A program made the translations under genes and the position numbers. A stretch of 64,000 bases of DNA, taken from contig NC_067291.1 in the NCBI RefSeq assembly GCF_020740795.1, positions 19,995,280-20,059,279 on the forward strand, given 5' to 3'. The notes beneath the pieces are model-generated. The model saw only the letters and a program-made list of their open reading frames with translations. It ran no database searches and had not been told where the DNA came from. Source of the DNA: Apus apus. Lineage: Eukaryota > Chordata > Aves > Apodiformes > Apodidae. Positions 1 through 25,350 of the stretch are shown here, piece by piece (the first letter of the stretch is position 1; each line of letters starts with the position of its first letter).

Positions 1-814
<814 letters not shown>

Positions 815-889
815 AAACACCTCCTCCAGGCTATTTGAGTGAGGATGGAGAAACTAGTGACCACCAGATGAACCCCAGCATGGATGCAG
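815..889 (+). CDS. SMAD3: SMAD3 coding exon 4 (linker with PPxY motif)
   Basis: The exon reads [20 protein letters not shown] followed by PSMDAG, with a ctag acceptor and a gtaagt donor. It carries the TP phosphorylation site (human T179, here about T180) used by CDKs and MAP kinases, and directly after it the PPxY-type motif PPPGY. In the family that motif binds WW domains of NEDD4L/SMURF ubiquitin ligases and PIN1-type partners. One substitution relative to human is visible (NHSMD to NPSMD). Confidence 0.97.
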
Positions 890-2643
890 GTAAGTCAACT
901 TCTGCCATTTGCTGCAGCTTTCTAGGTCATATGGGAGACTCTTTTACAATTTTCTTTAAGGCACTGAAGATCAGATGGTGGTTTGAGGTATTTTATCCCT
1001 GTAGGAGTGCAAGTGTAGCCTCATGTCTCATATAAAGCACAGGGCTGTATGTTTTAATTGCTGCTGGTGAAAGGTACAGCATGTTCCTTTTCTCCCCAAC
1101 ATCCATCATGAGATACTACTGAGCAGGAGCCTGAAACAGTGGGGACACATCTAAGGATGACAGCTTGTATTGTATTTGAGTCCATGCATCTGGATGCACA
1201 TGGAAATGTTCTCCTTTTTCCAGAGGCATTTTTTTGATCATTTGCTTGTTTACATACTGAAATATCCAGTCTTAACTATATTGGAAATGACCACTAGGCC
1301 ATTTGTTTTTAAATGGGAGTATCATTTAGTGGATATATCCCAAAGAAAGTTGAAAGTCTGCATTCCACTGCTAAGAAAACAAGTAACCAGGTTTAGAATG
1401 AGCAGCCACTTGAAAATTAAACATGCAGATCTCATCCTTCTGGGAATAACTGTTTAAGGCATCTTGTTGATCAGAGTGGTGTCACTGCTTGTAAGAGCCA
1501 CTGATTCAGATTCTGAATTCATGAAACTTATGCTTGGAAAGCAAAAACACATCCTTGGTTAGAAGGGCTGGTGCTTTACAAGAGGGGCATGCAAATACAT
1601 GGCACAGACATGCAGAACCTAATTAGTTCAGATACTGCACACAGATATTTTGATTTCTGTGCATGTCTTCAGCCATGGAGCACATGTGGGTTCCTAAAAG
1701 AGGGCTGAATGATTTTCAGTCTGATTTCAGTCCCTGCAGTTACACAGATGGAGGAAGGCAGTGTGGGCTGGTCTGTCTACATCAAACATAAGCCTACTGA
1801 CAATCCATTTTACTGCATATAGTTATTGGTAATGTGGTTGGCACGTGGAATGGATGCATGGCTTTTTGGAAAGTGGACTGGAATAGGATTGGCCTGGAAG
1901 ATGCTATAAATACCCAATTTATGTTCAAATATTCCTTCCTTCAGATGGCATGGACTTCCTTGGAAGAAGGAAGTCCATGGAGGAAAAGTCCTTGGAGGAA
2001 AAGAAAAAATGGACTGTACCACCTGTCTGCATCCATGTAGAACCCAGAGACTGTGGAAATTGTTCTGGACCTCCAAATGCAGATATTTGAAAATATATGC
2101 ACAGGATTTGTGGACCAAATTGAAATTAACTGGGACAAAATCTGACAGTTGCCTGGTCAGATCTGTCCAGCTTGATCCAATACTCAGTTGTCCCAAACCA
2201 GTAAGATTTGTTGATATAAAGTGATATGTGTCCAACTGTTATGAGAAGGTTTTGTGCCTAGCAAGGTCAAATCAAGCTCTTAAATGCCCAGCTACCTTAG
2301 TTTGTAGCTGTCGTGATGATACCTGGAGGTTTGATAATTGCAGGTGAGAGTAAAACAGCCAGCTGCATGCTCAGGTATGAAAACAAATGGGTTAAGCTCA
2401 AGTGAGTGCATTAGGAAGCTGCTTAGCAGTATTGCAGATGTAGCAAGTTGATAGAAGTTAACAGCATTTGGAAGCTCAGGTAGAGAGTAATCAACATCAG
2501 AGAAAGCTGCTGGTGTCACAGAATGAGACTGAAGTGAGAAGTGGGTTATCCCTCCAGCAAGCCTGGGCAGCACTGGAGCCTCTGTGCAAGTGTTTTTCCT
2601 TGTGCAGATGCCATACTAATAATTATAATGTCTTGATTTTCAG
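890..2643 (+). other. SMAD3 intron 4, with a perfect hairpin
   Basis: Intron of 1754 bases. Apart from the inverted repeat at 1949-1979 (listed separately), no known repeat or gene is recognised. Confidence 0.75.
1949..1979. repeat. Perfect inverted repeat, 13-bp arms, 5-bp loop
   Basis: The arm catggacttcctt (1949-1961) is followed by the loop ggaag and its exact reverse complement (1967-1979). The right arm continues into a short imperfect direct repeat (ggaagtccatggagga, then aaagtccttggagga). It lies inside SMAD3 intron 4. No function is known to me. Confidence 0.9.
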
Positions 2644-2694
2644 GTTCTCCAAACTTATCACCAAACCCTATGTCTCCAGCACACAATAATCTGG
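2644..2694 (+). CDS. SMAD3: SMAD3 coding exon 5 (linker phosphosites)
   Basis: This 51-base exon encodes (G)SPNLSPNPMSPAHNNL. It holds the three SP sites that correspond to human S204, S208 and S213, which are targets of ERK, GSK3 and CDK4/8 that tune SMAD3 activity and turnover. The acceptor is ttcag and the donor gtaagc. Confidence 0.97.
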
Positions 2695-10908
<8,214 letters not shown>

Positions 10909-10969
10909 TAGGCACGGATTTGCTGACCTCTGCTCTTGACAGTAATCAGAAGCTTGAACTCTGTTACAA

Positions 10970-11297
10970 GTAACTGGGGCTGTTTAGATAAGAAAAGACT
11001 GAGAGGGGATCTTCTTAATGTCTATAAATATCTGAAAGGGGGATGTCAAGAGGAAGGGGCCAGTTTCTTTTCAGTTGTGCCCTGTGATAGGACAAGGGGC
11101 TGTGGATGCAACCTAGAGCACAGGAAGTTCCACCTCAACATGAGGAAGAACTTATTTACTGTGGGGGTGACGGAGCCCTGGGACAGGCTGCCCAGAGAGG
11201 TTGTGAAGTGACCTGCCCTAGGTGGTCCTGCTCTGGCAGGGGAGTTGGACTTGATGATCTCCAGAGGTCCCTTCCAACAATCTGTGATTCTGTGTAA
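10970..11297 (+). mobile_element. CR1 LINE 3' fragment, sense
   Basis: The segment follows the CR1 3' region from the 'gggctgtttag...gaaaagactgagaggggat' phrase, through 'caggctgcccagagaggttgtg', to 'ttggacttgatgatctccagaggtcccttcc' and 'attctgtg'. As usual for CR1 it is 5'-truncated. An internal frame makes short ORFs that are not genes. Confidence 0.93.
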
Positions 11298-12053
11298 CTT
11301 GACAACTCAAGCAGGTCATTTTATAGCATAAATGATGAAGAAAGCTACTGCATGTCCTCCAACTATTTTTTGCACTATATTAATGCAAATAGGAAGAGAC
11401 AGAATTTTAGGATCTAAGCAGAACTAAGCACAGAATCTCTACTTATTCCATGCCATGTTTCACCAGTCATTTATTGTATTGTAATTATCTGATAAGCCTG
11501 TTTATAATTGTTTGTACCTTTAAGTAAAATAATGTAGCATAATAATTTTTTCTTAATTTAGACTCACCCATGATAGATTTAATTTTGTACTTTTTTCTGT
11601 TCTGTAGTAAAACTTTCCCCTTCTCTTTGTCAATTAGTTTGATTCAAGGGAAGTTGCATTTCCAGGTACCTTGTTGTTCTGGTTACACTAAATGTTTGTC
11701 TCAAGAAAGCTGAAAGATTACAGGAGAATTTATTGCATGTTTCTAGGAAGAAAATACCTTTTTTCTTAGATACATGCAAAAAGAGCTGGGATAAGAGGAT
11801 GCCATTTGAAAGGGAATTTAGCCAGTGAGCAATATATTTTAGTTAGATGTATGTATATATTTAAAAAAACAAACCTTTTTTGTTTAGAAATATTTGAACA
11901 AAGATTGTGTTTCTTTTGAGAAGAGATCCATGTACTCCAAGCTCTGCCCCATCTTAATGGGTTTCCTTTCTCAGATGCTTAGGAAGCAGCTGCCAGTGTT
12001 GCAAACATGACTTAATGCTCCAGCCACATCACAAGAGTCCACCCCGGCTGGAG

Positions 12054-12314
12054 TCAACATCTGAAGACATAAACAACCCACGCTTCCTCTGTAGATTCAT
12101 CTAAGGCAGATTTCTTGGACTCCAGCTTTCCCCACGTTTGCCAGTCTTTGGCTGCCTTCTCAGACTCATCTTCAAATCCTTGCTGGGTTTCCAGCAGTTT
12201 CTTCATTCCCGTGTTGACAAGATCAAGTTGTACCCGCTCCTCCCAGGCGCAGTTGTGGAGAGACCCGTTCCCATCCAGTCCTGAAGGCTGAACAGCTTGG
12301 CAGCCTGATCCCCA
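12054..12314 (-). CDS. Unidentified 86-codon reading frame (possible antisense exon or retrocopy)
   Basis: I do not recognise this protein. Read on the minus strand, an 86-codon frame (no start Met required) contains a markedly protein-like stretch: NCAWEERVQLDLVNTGMKKL, LETQQGFEDESEKAAKDWQT, WGKLESKKSALDESTEEAW, with a TGA stop at 12054-12056. It is rich in E, K, D, Q and L, has regularly spaced hydrophobic residues, and looks like an alpha-helical or coiled-coil segment. A candidate acceptor (ttcag) precedes the GLDGNG-type start, and a candidate gtgggt donor follows the acidic segment. It could therefore be one exon of an antisense gene, a processed pseudogene fragment, or chance. No poly-A tail or target-site duplication was found. 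Confidence 0.3.
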   Translation of the reverse strand, partial: WGSGCQAVQPSGLDGNGSLHNCAWEERVQLDLVNTGMKKLLETQQGFEDESEKAAKDWQTWGKLESKKSALDESTEEAWVVYVFRC

Positions 12315-13448
12315 TCAAGTGTTTTGCTTCCCCTGCCATAGCTCCTTCCCTGTGCCTAGCCTGGCCTGGCCCTGATGCTCTCACCCTTCCTATTTCTCCC
12401 CCGAGACTGTGACCTGCCTGAAACAGCTTCCCTTCAAACTCCCTGCTAGACCCACAGCTCTTGGGCTGTGCTTCTTGATGGGCACAAAGCTGGGCAGTTG
12501 TTTCTGCAGCTGCTGAGCATGTGGTCACACTTTGCTGCATGCAGTTGGACCCCAGGGCAGATGACAGTGTGAGTCCAGCCCAAGGGAGCAGGCTCAGAGT
12601 GACTGCGGAAAAACACAACTCATTGCAGTCCAAATGGTTGTTTTTCAGACTTGGCCCATATGTGATTCCAAGTGAGCATCCCTGGTGTGCCAGGTTTGAG
12701 AGTGTCACTTGTTTCTGGTTATCTGGGAGAAAGCAAGCATGGCAACACTTTTTTTGAGAGTTATGTAGGTATTTGTTTATTTAAACAATTAAGAATGTTG
12801 TTATCATTCACCTGTAGCACCAAAAAGCAGTTGGATAGGTGGTTCTTTTAGCTGGGACTAAACATCCGGGGGATGCTCCAGTTTTAAAGGAAAATCCTTT
12901 GGTGCATGGTAGTGACACTGAAGAGGTGATGATGGCAGGAGCAGCTCTGCTACCAGCCTTGTTGACCCTGGTGCTTTCTGGCTTGCTGCAGCACTCGCAC
13001 TTCAGAACTTCCTCGTTCCTTCTGCCAACAGACACCGTGTAAATCCACCACCAGGGAGTTCCTGTTTTCAGCTTGTGCATTCCTTTCTTTCAGGCCCCTT
13101 AGCAATTGCTGTTGTTAAGTGTTCTGGTCATATTTAGGCTTTTAAATTACAATATCAGGGAGATGATTCTAAAGGCAGTAAGAGGAGCTTCCACAGGAGG
13201 ATCCCAAGTCTGGTCTCATAGATAGCAATCTGCTGCGTGGGCACCAGCATCCATCCTTCCCTGTCCTGTAACGTGGGTTTCTTCCTTTCCAGCATCTGAG
13301 CTGAGGAAATGTGGCAACCATGATTCCTTTTTCTGAGATGCTGTGCCTAAACAATCTGTGTTCAGCATTGCATGGGCTGAGGAGATGGGAAAGCAGCCCT
13401 GAGTTTCTTCCCATCCTCCGAAAGAAACGTATTTCTTAATCTCGTTAA

Positions 13449-17169
<3,721 letters not shown>

Positions 17170-20100
17170 GGAAGCCTCTCCTGAGGGTGAGGGGGAGGGG
17201 GAACAAAGACTCTGGAAAATGGAATTGGCTTATCCCTTAGGAAAAAGCATAGTTCATAGGAAACTAATCCCTGGTTACTGAAGCGATGAGGAAAAAAAAA
17301 AAATCTGCTAAAAAAACCCTCAACGTGGATTTTCTTTGTTTTGGTTTTTAAACTCAATACCCATTTAAGCCACTTCCAGTGAACCTGTTGGCACTTTGGT
17401 TACAATGCGATGGGCCACTGCAGTTTGAATTCGAAGCTGAAGTTGATGATGATAATAAACCCAACCCTGGACTTGGTTTCAGCGGAGAGAAGCCAGAGCT
17501 GTGCCTGCTTGGTGCTGCGAGCTGGTGGGAGCACCCAGGAGCTGGGAGGGAACTGGTCCTTGGCCTCACACAGCTCCAGGCTCCTGCCTTGCAGCCCCTC
17601 TGGAAAGCCCAACGCTGGGAGACTTCGGGATGACTCTTGCTCATGTGTTCCTGGGGCCACCTGCCTGATCCACAACTGTCCTCCCCGGGAGTGCAGCAGG
17701 AAGGGAGAACATGAAGCATTTAAAGCACACATAGGAACTAATTCTCCCAGGAATATTCACAAAAGGAGTGAATTTCCCATGCTGGACTACAAACAAGGAG
17801 GTAGAGTCCTGCTTTCCATATTTGAGGGATGCAGCTGATGGTCTCAGACTGGACTGACATGAAGCGTAAGGTCAAACTTCAGGCTTCTGATCTTGCTGCA
17901 ACCACTTCTGGCTTGAGCTGCTCACAGAGAGACACTGGTCACTGGGGGGCTCTGGCTGGGGACTTGAAGCCTTGGTTATTGTGCAGTCTCTTTGCATCAA
18001 CTACAGAAAGTTTGTCTTCTGTTTTCTCAGTATGTTGGATGGTGTCTGCCACCTGGGAAGGGGCTCAGTGAATTCCGTGTCCAGGGCTGCCCTAGGGATG
18101 AACAGGCCTGTGCTGCCATTTTCAGAATATGCAGTTTAACAAATTCTCATCCCATGCTGTCATGTGTGACTGAACCAAGACATCTCAGACACAAAACCCC
18201 TGTTTAAAGCTTAGCTCATTAAAATGCTCTGAGATGTGGTTTTGCCTGGAGAAATTGGGAGAGTGTGTATTTACTTGTATTATAAAATGTTCACTTTAAA
18301 TATACATGCTCCAGACTGTTTAATATTTTTTTCTCCCTGCAGCAACTGTCATGGCAAACAACTTCCACAACTGGAAAAAACCCTTAGCACTTGTTTTTAT
18401 GGTTCAAATTTGCCAAATAAGCCTCATAACTTTGTCAGTGCTATCCAATTATCTGCTTCTTTATATCTTGTGCTGTCGTGCATTTGTGCCAAAATGTTAG
18501 AAGGGGGAGGGGAGAAAATGATAATCAGTTTCCTATGGAAATCTTATTTTTTCATATACAAAAGAGACAGAGACACAGACACACACACAAAAGCTCAGGG
18601 CAGACCAGACTTAGGATGGTTTGTGTTCAGGCTTTAGTCCTGCAGACCTTTGTTCTCCCCAGTGCAAAGAGAGCAGCTTCTCTGAGGTCAGTAGAAGTTC
18701 TCCTGCCTTCTCCTCTCTCTTCAAACCTTCTGGTTGAGGTTTGCAGAGCCCTGGTCCCATCATGGGGCACCAACTGGTAACAGCATTTCAAACACTCACA
18801 GGAACTTCCAGAGAGGCTTTTCCATTGTGCCTGTTCCTTTGAGAGACCTCTGGTTATCAACCCCACCAACAAACCAACACTTTGGGACCTGAGGCATCAG
18901 CAAGACAGGGCACAAGGTGCCCCTGGGTTGGTGGACACAGGAACAGATGATCCAAGAGGATCACTGCTGGTTTATATCAGGCAAATTAAGGGATGCTTTG
19001 GAAGTTTTCTTCCAGAAGCAAGAAATTTTGTAGATGAAATTTAAATTCCAGGGAAGACTTTCAGGGGTGGGTGTGCTCCTGAGGGTACAGGCACTTTGGA
19101 ATATCCTCGTGCAGAATTTGACTGGAGCTTTCACTGTGCAGAAGCTTGTATCATAGCATTGCAGGTTTTCTAGGAGCTGTTTAGTTTAATTTTTGCAACA
19201 TGTCTGAGTAGTTAAATCTCTGCACAGACTTGTGCAGTAAGAGCATTCGTGTAACTCAGATTTTCTAGCCACTTACAAAGCAGGTCTGTCTGTCCCTGGG
19301 GTTGGTTTGGCATGTATTTCAGATACAGGTTTCTAACATAGTTGCAAACAAAAAGTTATACTGACTTTTGTGGAAGTATGAGCTGCTGTTTTAGAGGGAA
19401 AAAACAACCCCAGGTTTCCTCCCTTATTGTCTTTAAGTCATATTTGCTTAATTTAGTGAACAAACTGTTTTCATTGTCCACATAATTGTGGAGGAAGTTG
19501 GACTCTGGTGCCTTAAGAATCAGCAACAGAAATGGCATCTTAAACACCAATGTCAGAGTTCATTTCAGGTGTTGGTGTGGCAGGAACCTGGCTTGACCCA
19601 GAGGCTACAAGCTGGAACAAACCCTGACTTTAATAGCAACTTGCACACAGAATGGCCAGACTAAGAACTGGATCTGGATTTTTGCTGGGAACCAGATTTA
19701 TATCTTCTGCTTGCTAAGGGATAATGGATTGTGAGCTGTTGTTAACAGAGGCCTCTGAAACTCGGGCTCCAGGTCATGCATGAAAACCTTGGTTCATCTC
19801 ACTTCATCATCCCTTAAGTAAAATGACTTCAAATGGAAAACACAAGCAGCACAGTTAGATACAGTGGAGAAGATTATCTCCACTGAAGTATTAATTTCCT
19901 CTCCTCCCCTTTCTTTGCCTTCTCACTAATTCATAAAACCTTTCTGGTTTCTGTAGCTGCCTTCTCACATCAAAGTCCCCTGCCCTGTGACACTGGGAAG
20001 ATGGAGGTGGGGAAGAGCTGTGACCTCAGGGCTGTTTCCTGGGCTACTGTACAGGTGAGCACTCATTCCCTGTCAGCTCTGCCACCTGCTCAGCTGCCAC

Positions 20101-21680
20101 TCACCTGGACACTACAGAGAGGGGGCAGGTGGCTGGAGGCAGCTGTGCCCCAGGGGTGCCCCTGCCTGCTTCTGCTCTTCTCTGAAGCTTGATTGAAGTA
20201 GCTTTGATATGTAGCACCAATGTTTGCAAGCACCCGTGCCCAGCTGCCATGACGTACCTGTGCTGGAATATCTTCTCATGTCCTGGGAGGCTTGGCTGGT
20301 TTGACCAGGATTTCATACATTTTTGTTACTAGTAGAGAGTCACTAGCAGGAACTTTGACTCTTTTTATTTCGTGTAGCCATACACAAGTGCCTGGCTGCT
20401 GGCAGAGGATACTGATGGCCTTGTGGTTTAAAATGACTGTGGTGATTTTTTTTTTTAAATTATTTTAATGTATTGAACTGAATTGCAGTTTGTATTTTGT
20501 GTTGAGCTCGTCTAGAGCTGTGATCCAGTGCTGCCCATTTGATTTAATCACCAGGAATCACCACGTGGATGTACAAAGATGGAGAAATCTGATGGTAACA
20601 CATTTCCCCAAAGCTGTGGCTCCCCATTTGTGCCATGAAAAGGCTGGGGGTAACATTTGAGAAAAGAGGTGAACAAATTCATATCCCTCCCCCGTTAAGG
20701 ACCAGCAGTTGGAACCATGCAGAGGGCTCCTTTGCAGGGTGAAGAACATTCAGGACATCGGTGCCTTGTGCTGTTTCCTAAATGGAAAAGCACAAGGAGC
20801 AAGAAGAAGGCAGCTCAGTGAAGGACTTAAGCCATTTCACACAACATCTGTCAGCCTTCCTAGTTCTCTAAGGTACTGGATAGGTAGGAGGAATGGAATT
20901 CCACAAATAAGCTGGTAAGCTAGAGTGAGAAATAGTCACTATTTAGTAGCTGATGGAGCTGGTATGGTTAAGAAATTCAGTGTATGTTTTTTATTATGTA
21001 CATGCTTTGTATTTATGTTGTCTTTCTGGAATATTTAGATGAATCAAATATTTAATTTTGAACAGAAAGGACAATTAAGGATTCAGAGTTATTAAATCTT
21101 GCGTTTCTTTCTGGGGATTGCCAGAAGTTAGGCAGTTACTGATGTGAGGAGAGACTCTTCTCAGAGCTGAGCAGCAAACCCTGGCAAATCAAACCTGTCA
21201 CAAGCTTGTGCAGCAGGAGCCTTTCCCTGCGTTGCTGTTTGATCCTTTAGTAGCACCTCAGGTTCCCAGTTGTTGTGCTCTTCAGGTCTTTTCAGATTTA
21301 TGAGGCTTTAAAAAGACAATAACCTCTCCTTCCATAAAAGTTTTGGTTCGTCCTACGTTTCCTCCAGGATGTGGATACTGGAGGGGTCTGCACCAGTCTC
21401 TGCTGCTGAGATGCATCTGGTTCCCTCTCCCAGGGGAGGCAGCTGCTTTCCTCACACTCGACTGAACTGTTCCCCCTTTGATAGACAAGGCTGAGCATGT
21501 TTGCATTAGTGTTTAGATTTTTCTTACCCTGAGATTGTATGTTAGATGTCAGCTCCCTGCTTTAGCTTGTTAAGCATGATCCGTTACTTGTTACTAAGGC
21601 CTGTGCTGTGTATGCCTCTTCCATATGTGAAACTGTAAGTTCTATTTTTGACATTTTAATAAACTTGGATTTGAAAACTG
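17170..21680 (+). other. SMAD3: SMAD3 3'UTR (probable)
   Basis: After the stop there is no further SMAD-like coding sequence until a strong AATAAA at 21658-21663. A 3'UTR of about 4.5 kb fits the long 3'UTR known for SMAD3 mRNAs in mammals. An earlier AATAAA at 17454-17459 would give a very short 3'UTR. A CA-rich microsatellite sits near 18573-18593. No CR1 was recognised in the UTR. The exact cleavage site is inferred. Confidence 0.6.
21658..21663 (+). terminator. SMAD3: Probable SMAD3 polyadenylation signal AATAAA
   Basis: Canonical hexamer in 'ttttgacattttaataaact'. It is the best-placed candidate for the end of SMAD3 transcripts. Confidence 0.6.
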
Positions 21681-24290
21681 AGGCTCATGAGAGAAAATAA
21701 GGATATTGTAAACAGGTATTTAAGGACACAACCTGAAAGCATCTGGAGTTTTGAAACCCCAGGTAACTCAGAGACAGCAGCCCCTTCAGGTGTGTATGAA
21801 GGTTGGTCTCAGTAACTCTCACAGGATCTCAGTTACAGGTAAGATCTTCATTCTTTGTCCAACTTGGGCAGTTTTGCTCAAGAATTTAAAGCCAGATATA
21901 AACATAACTTAAAAATTGCAACTAATTATTTTATCTAAGGGGCTTTGGAGGTGAATAGAAGTGGAGCACTGTGCCCAACATTAATTATTGTAAAATTGCT
22001 GGAAAAGTCAGATGTAGCTAAACATTCACTGCATGCCCAGTACACTGAACTGTGGCTGCCCTTGCACCCCATGGCTGCAGATCAGGGACCTCCATCATCA
22101 GGAGTGTAGGAGCAGCAATGGAGTATTTACTGCTCTCTGCTCAGTGTCCTGTCATGAGGCAGCCCCTAAGACACCTGTGGTCTTTCCATGTTGAGGAACT
22201 GTGTCTTCTTTAAGTCCCATGCTGAAGTAACTGTTTCAGGCTCTCAGTTGTTCACTCCTGCCGGAAAGAGGGAGGCAGATGGAGGGACATCCCCGTGTCC
22301 CTACTGCCCTGGTGATGAGGTGTTAATGCTCTTGGAATGGCAGGGCCTGGTCCAGCTCAGGAGCCCTCATCCAACCAATGTGTCACCTTACTGGAAACCA
22401 GGACTCCACTGCTTCATCAGGTCAGAGATGATGGTCGGAAGAGACTACTAGAGGTCTCCAGTCCAACCTCATGCTTTATCCCAGATTGTTGCCAACACCA
22501 GATCAGGTCAGCTGGGCTCTTGTCCAGCTAAGTCTTGAAGAAAAATCTTAGAGCTCAGAGACTCTATCCACCTCCTCCCCAGAGAAGCTATTCCATGGCT
22601 GCATTGTGTTCCTTCTGGTGAAGTTTTCCAGTCTTAAATCCCAGGCAGTATTTTTGGCTTTTGCCCCTCATTTGGAATGGGATTCTCGAGTCCAGGGTCT
22701 CTCTTTGTGCTCTGCTGCTGCTGCCCCAGCAAAAGGCAGGAGTCAGCTCAGGTGCTGTGCGGGTGAGGGGGACAAAACACATCCATGCTGGTGCTCAGCT
22801 GGGCTGGGAGGGCACTCTGCAAACAGCAGGACCCAGCCAAGGCATGAGCTATGAGCTCATGCTGAGACCTCCCAACGTTCCTCCTAGGGTTTCACTGAAA
22901 GGCAGATTTTATATTTTTGGTTGTTTTTCCTGACTGAGGATTTACGAGAATACTTTTTCCACTCGCTTTTCCAACAATGTGGTAATAAAAGGGTCTCGTC
23001 CAGGTTTTGTGCTGGGGTTGCCAGAACTGCAGTGGGAGGCAGTAAATCAGCTCTGGGCCACGAGTTCTGCTCCTTGTCACCTGAAATGCATCAGGGATTT
23101 CAGTGTCACAGCCTTCTCACCTGCACACGGGAAGCTGAGGCAAAACACAGGTTGGAGCATGAAAAACCTCAAAGCTTCAGCTAAAAAAAAAAAAATCAAA
23201 TGAATAGAATGAATCAGCATTGCTTGGAGGTTCCTCTGATTTTACCCTTGAAATTGGGGGGTTCTGTACAGAAGGCTTTGTCATTTTTTTGGTGTTGGTT
23301 TGTTTTTGCTGTAATTTACTAATTATGGAGTTTAGGGCAAAGACTCGACAAGTCCAAAACACCTTGGGAGGAAAGCATTTTGGTTTGAGAGACTCGTTTC
23401 TGGTGCTGTGCACAAGTGACACGTTCTCCTTTTCATAATCAATGGAACACAATGTTTCTGCAGCCTTCAGCTGGTGCTGGAAGTGGAACCTGTGGCATCC
23501 ATGGAGATGGTCTCTTTAATTTCGCACTCAATTTATTGTATTTATAAGGACCTAGCAACCAGTTTAATCACAAAAAAGAAATGCAAACTGAAGAGGGCTT
23601 GGGCACAGCAGCTGTACAGACCATCTCACACAGGTGACAAGATGAGCAGGGCAGGAACTGATGGAGCTTGGCAGCTCAGGTGGCTGCAGTGTTTTCCTGG
23701 GGTTCAGAGATCATTGTCCCACAGCAAGCACTAGAATTGCCATTTCTTCACTTCTGTTCAGTTTGAAGGTCTTTGGAGCATTTGCTGGAACCCTTTTTTA
23801 GGTGCTCTTTGCCAATGTAGATTCAATCACTTTCCTTTGAACTTTCTTGCACAGACCACAGCCAGAAACTGACACTTCCCATCTTCACTGAAGCATCCTC
23901 AGAATTTCCTTCAGAATTGTGCCTTAAAATTCATTTACTGTGGATGCAGATGCTCCTGTGACCACCTTTACAGAGAAGCTGCTACATCCAGCCATAGCAC
24001 ATTAAGGTCACTGCAGAGCTGTTCCTGTTCAGCACTGGAGAACAAGTGCCAGGGAAAGAACCAGATTCAAAACTGTCACAAGGTGCAAAACCAAAGACTT
24101 CTCCTCACTGTCTACACCAGAGCTGTCCCTCTTTCCAGGATATATTTCCTGTAATACAAGCATTTTCCTCCTATTTGCAGCAGGCTGGAGAAATGTGTTC
24201 CCCCACTGGTTAATCCTGGTTCCTGGGATAAGGCACCATTTGTGGGAATTAAGCTGCTCCTGCCTTGTAAAAAGGCAGCAAAGGACTTGA
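21681..24290. other. Convergent intergenic region SMAD3/AAGAB
   Basis: About 2.6 kb between the two predicted 3' ends. It holds one degenerate antisense CR1 (22425-22660) and an A-run at about 23184-23195. No gene was recognised. Confidence 0.65.
22425..22660 (-). mobile_element. Degenerate CR1 LINE 3' fragment, antisense
   Basis: The phrases 'gatggtcggaagagactactagaggtctccagtccaacc', 'gctgggctcttgtccagctaagtcttgaa' and 'cctccccagagaagctattccatggctgca' follow the reverse complement of a CR1 3' end with many substitutions. It is an old copy. Confidence 0.75.
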
Positions 24291-24306
24291 TTTTAATTTG
24301 TATCAC

Positions 24307-24312
24307 TTTATT
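24307..24312 (-). terminator. AAGAB: Candidate AAGAB polyadenylation signal
   Basis: Reads AATAAA on the minus strand in the context aatttaataaagtgata. It is one of four candidates and the most distal. Confidence 0.45.
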
Positions 24313-25074
24313 AAATTTAGATCAACTGTCACATGACTATCACATGTCTAAATAATTTGCTTCATAAAATACTTAAGTGCATGATGCTCTTCACTTTATG
24401 CCTTTAGTCCACTCTGCACTGTGCCATTTATGGCTGTTTCACAACACATATTTAGAAAGGGAAAAAAACCAGTTTTCAGCTCCCAAGAAGCAAATGGAAA
24501 ACTGTTCCCTACTTGGAAGGAACCAAGTTCTTGATTACAGCTCATTGTGCTGATGAAAAAGGGGAAGAGAAAGGCAGGGGATGGCAAAGTCATGGCAAGG
24601 CCCAGCAGCTTCTCCATTGATTGGAGGAGGTGGCCCCAAGTGTGGCACCTTGGATGGATCCCTGTAAAAGGAACTTTTCTTCTTAAAAACAGGTATTTTG
24701 TTATGGTGGAGCTGCTGCTCAGTCTTTGTATCAGAAATGCTTTTCAAACTAGCACCAAAGCTTCAGTTCCATCTCTTAACACTGCAGTTTATACCCAAGA
24801 AATGATTTATAGCACCCCAAGCACCCCAGTAGTTCAGCTTCATCTTAAAGGAAGAGGCGATGGATGTCAAGAACCTCTGTGAAAGTGCTCTCAGAATTTA
24901 AAGTTGTCAAATAACATATGGAAAGCCACTGTCTCCAGACTCATGACATTTATTGACACAAAAAAACCCAGACATTGGAAATGTTAATTTCAAATTTCTA
25001 AGTAAGGTTGCTTAACAGGGCCTGTTTTCAGATTGATAAGGAAATGCTCTGGGGGAAACGCACGTGGTTCCCTG

Positions 25075-25350
25075 GGGCACAGCAGATCAGGGACAGGATG
25101 AGAGGAGATGGCCTCAAGTTGTGTCAGGGGAGGGTTAGGTTGGATCTTGGGAACATTTATTCCCCAAAGGGCTGTCAGGCCCTGGCCTAGTCTGCCCATG
25201 GCAGGGGTGGAGTCCCCACCCCTGAAGGGATTTCAAAGCCCTGTAGATGTGGTGCTGAGGGACATGGGTCAGTGGTGGCCTTGGCAGGGCTGGGGGAGCA
25301 ATTAGAATGGATGATCTTCAAGGCCTTTTCCAACCAAAACAATTTGCTAG
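25075..25350 (+). mobile_element. CR1 LINE 3' fragment, sense
   Basis: The CR1 3' sequence is followed through 'gagatggcctcaagttgtgtcaggggagg', 'ttcaaagccctgtagatgtggtgct' and 'gatgatcttcaaggccttttccaacc'. It lies opposite to AAGAB, in its probable 3'UTR. Confidence 0.9.

Noticed and set aside
12223..12708. 161-codon minus-strand frame overlapping the unidentified ORF
   Set aside because: It lies in a different frame from the protein-like segment and has a composition without any helix or domain pattern.
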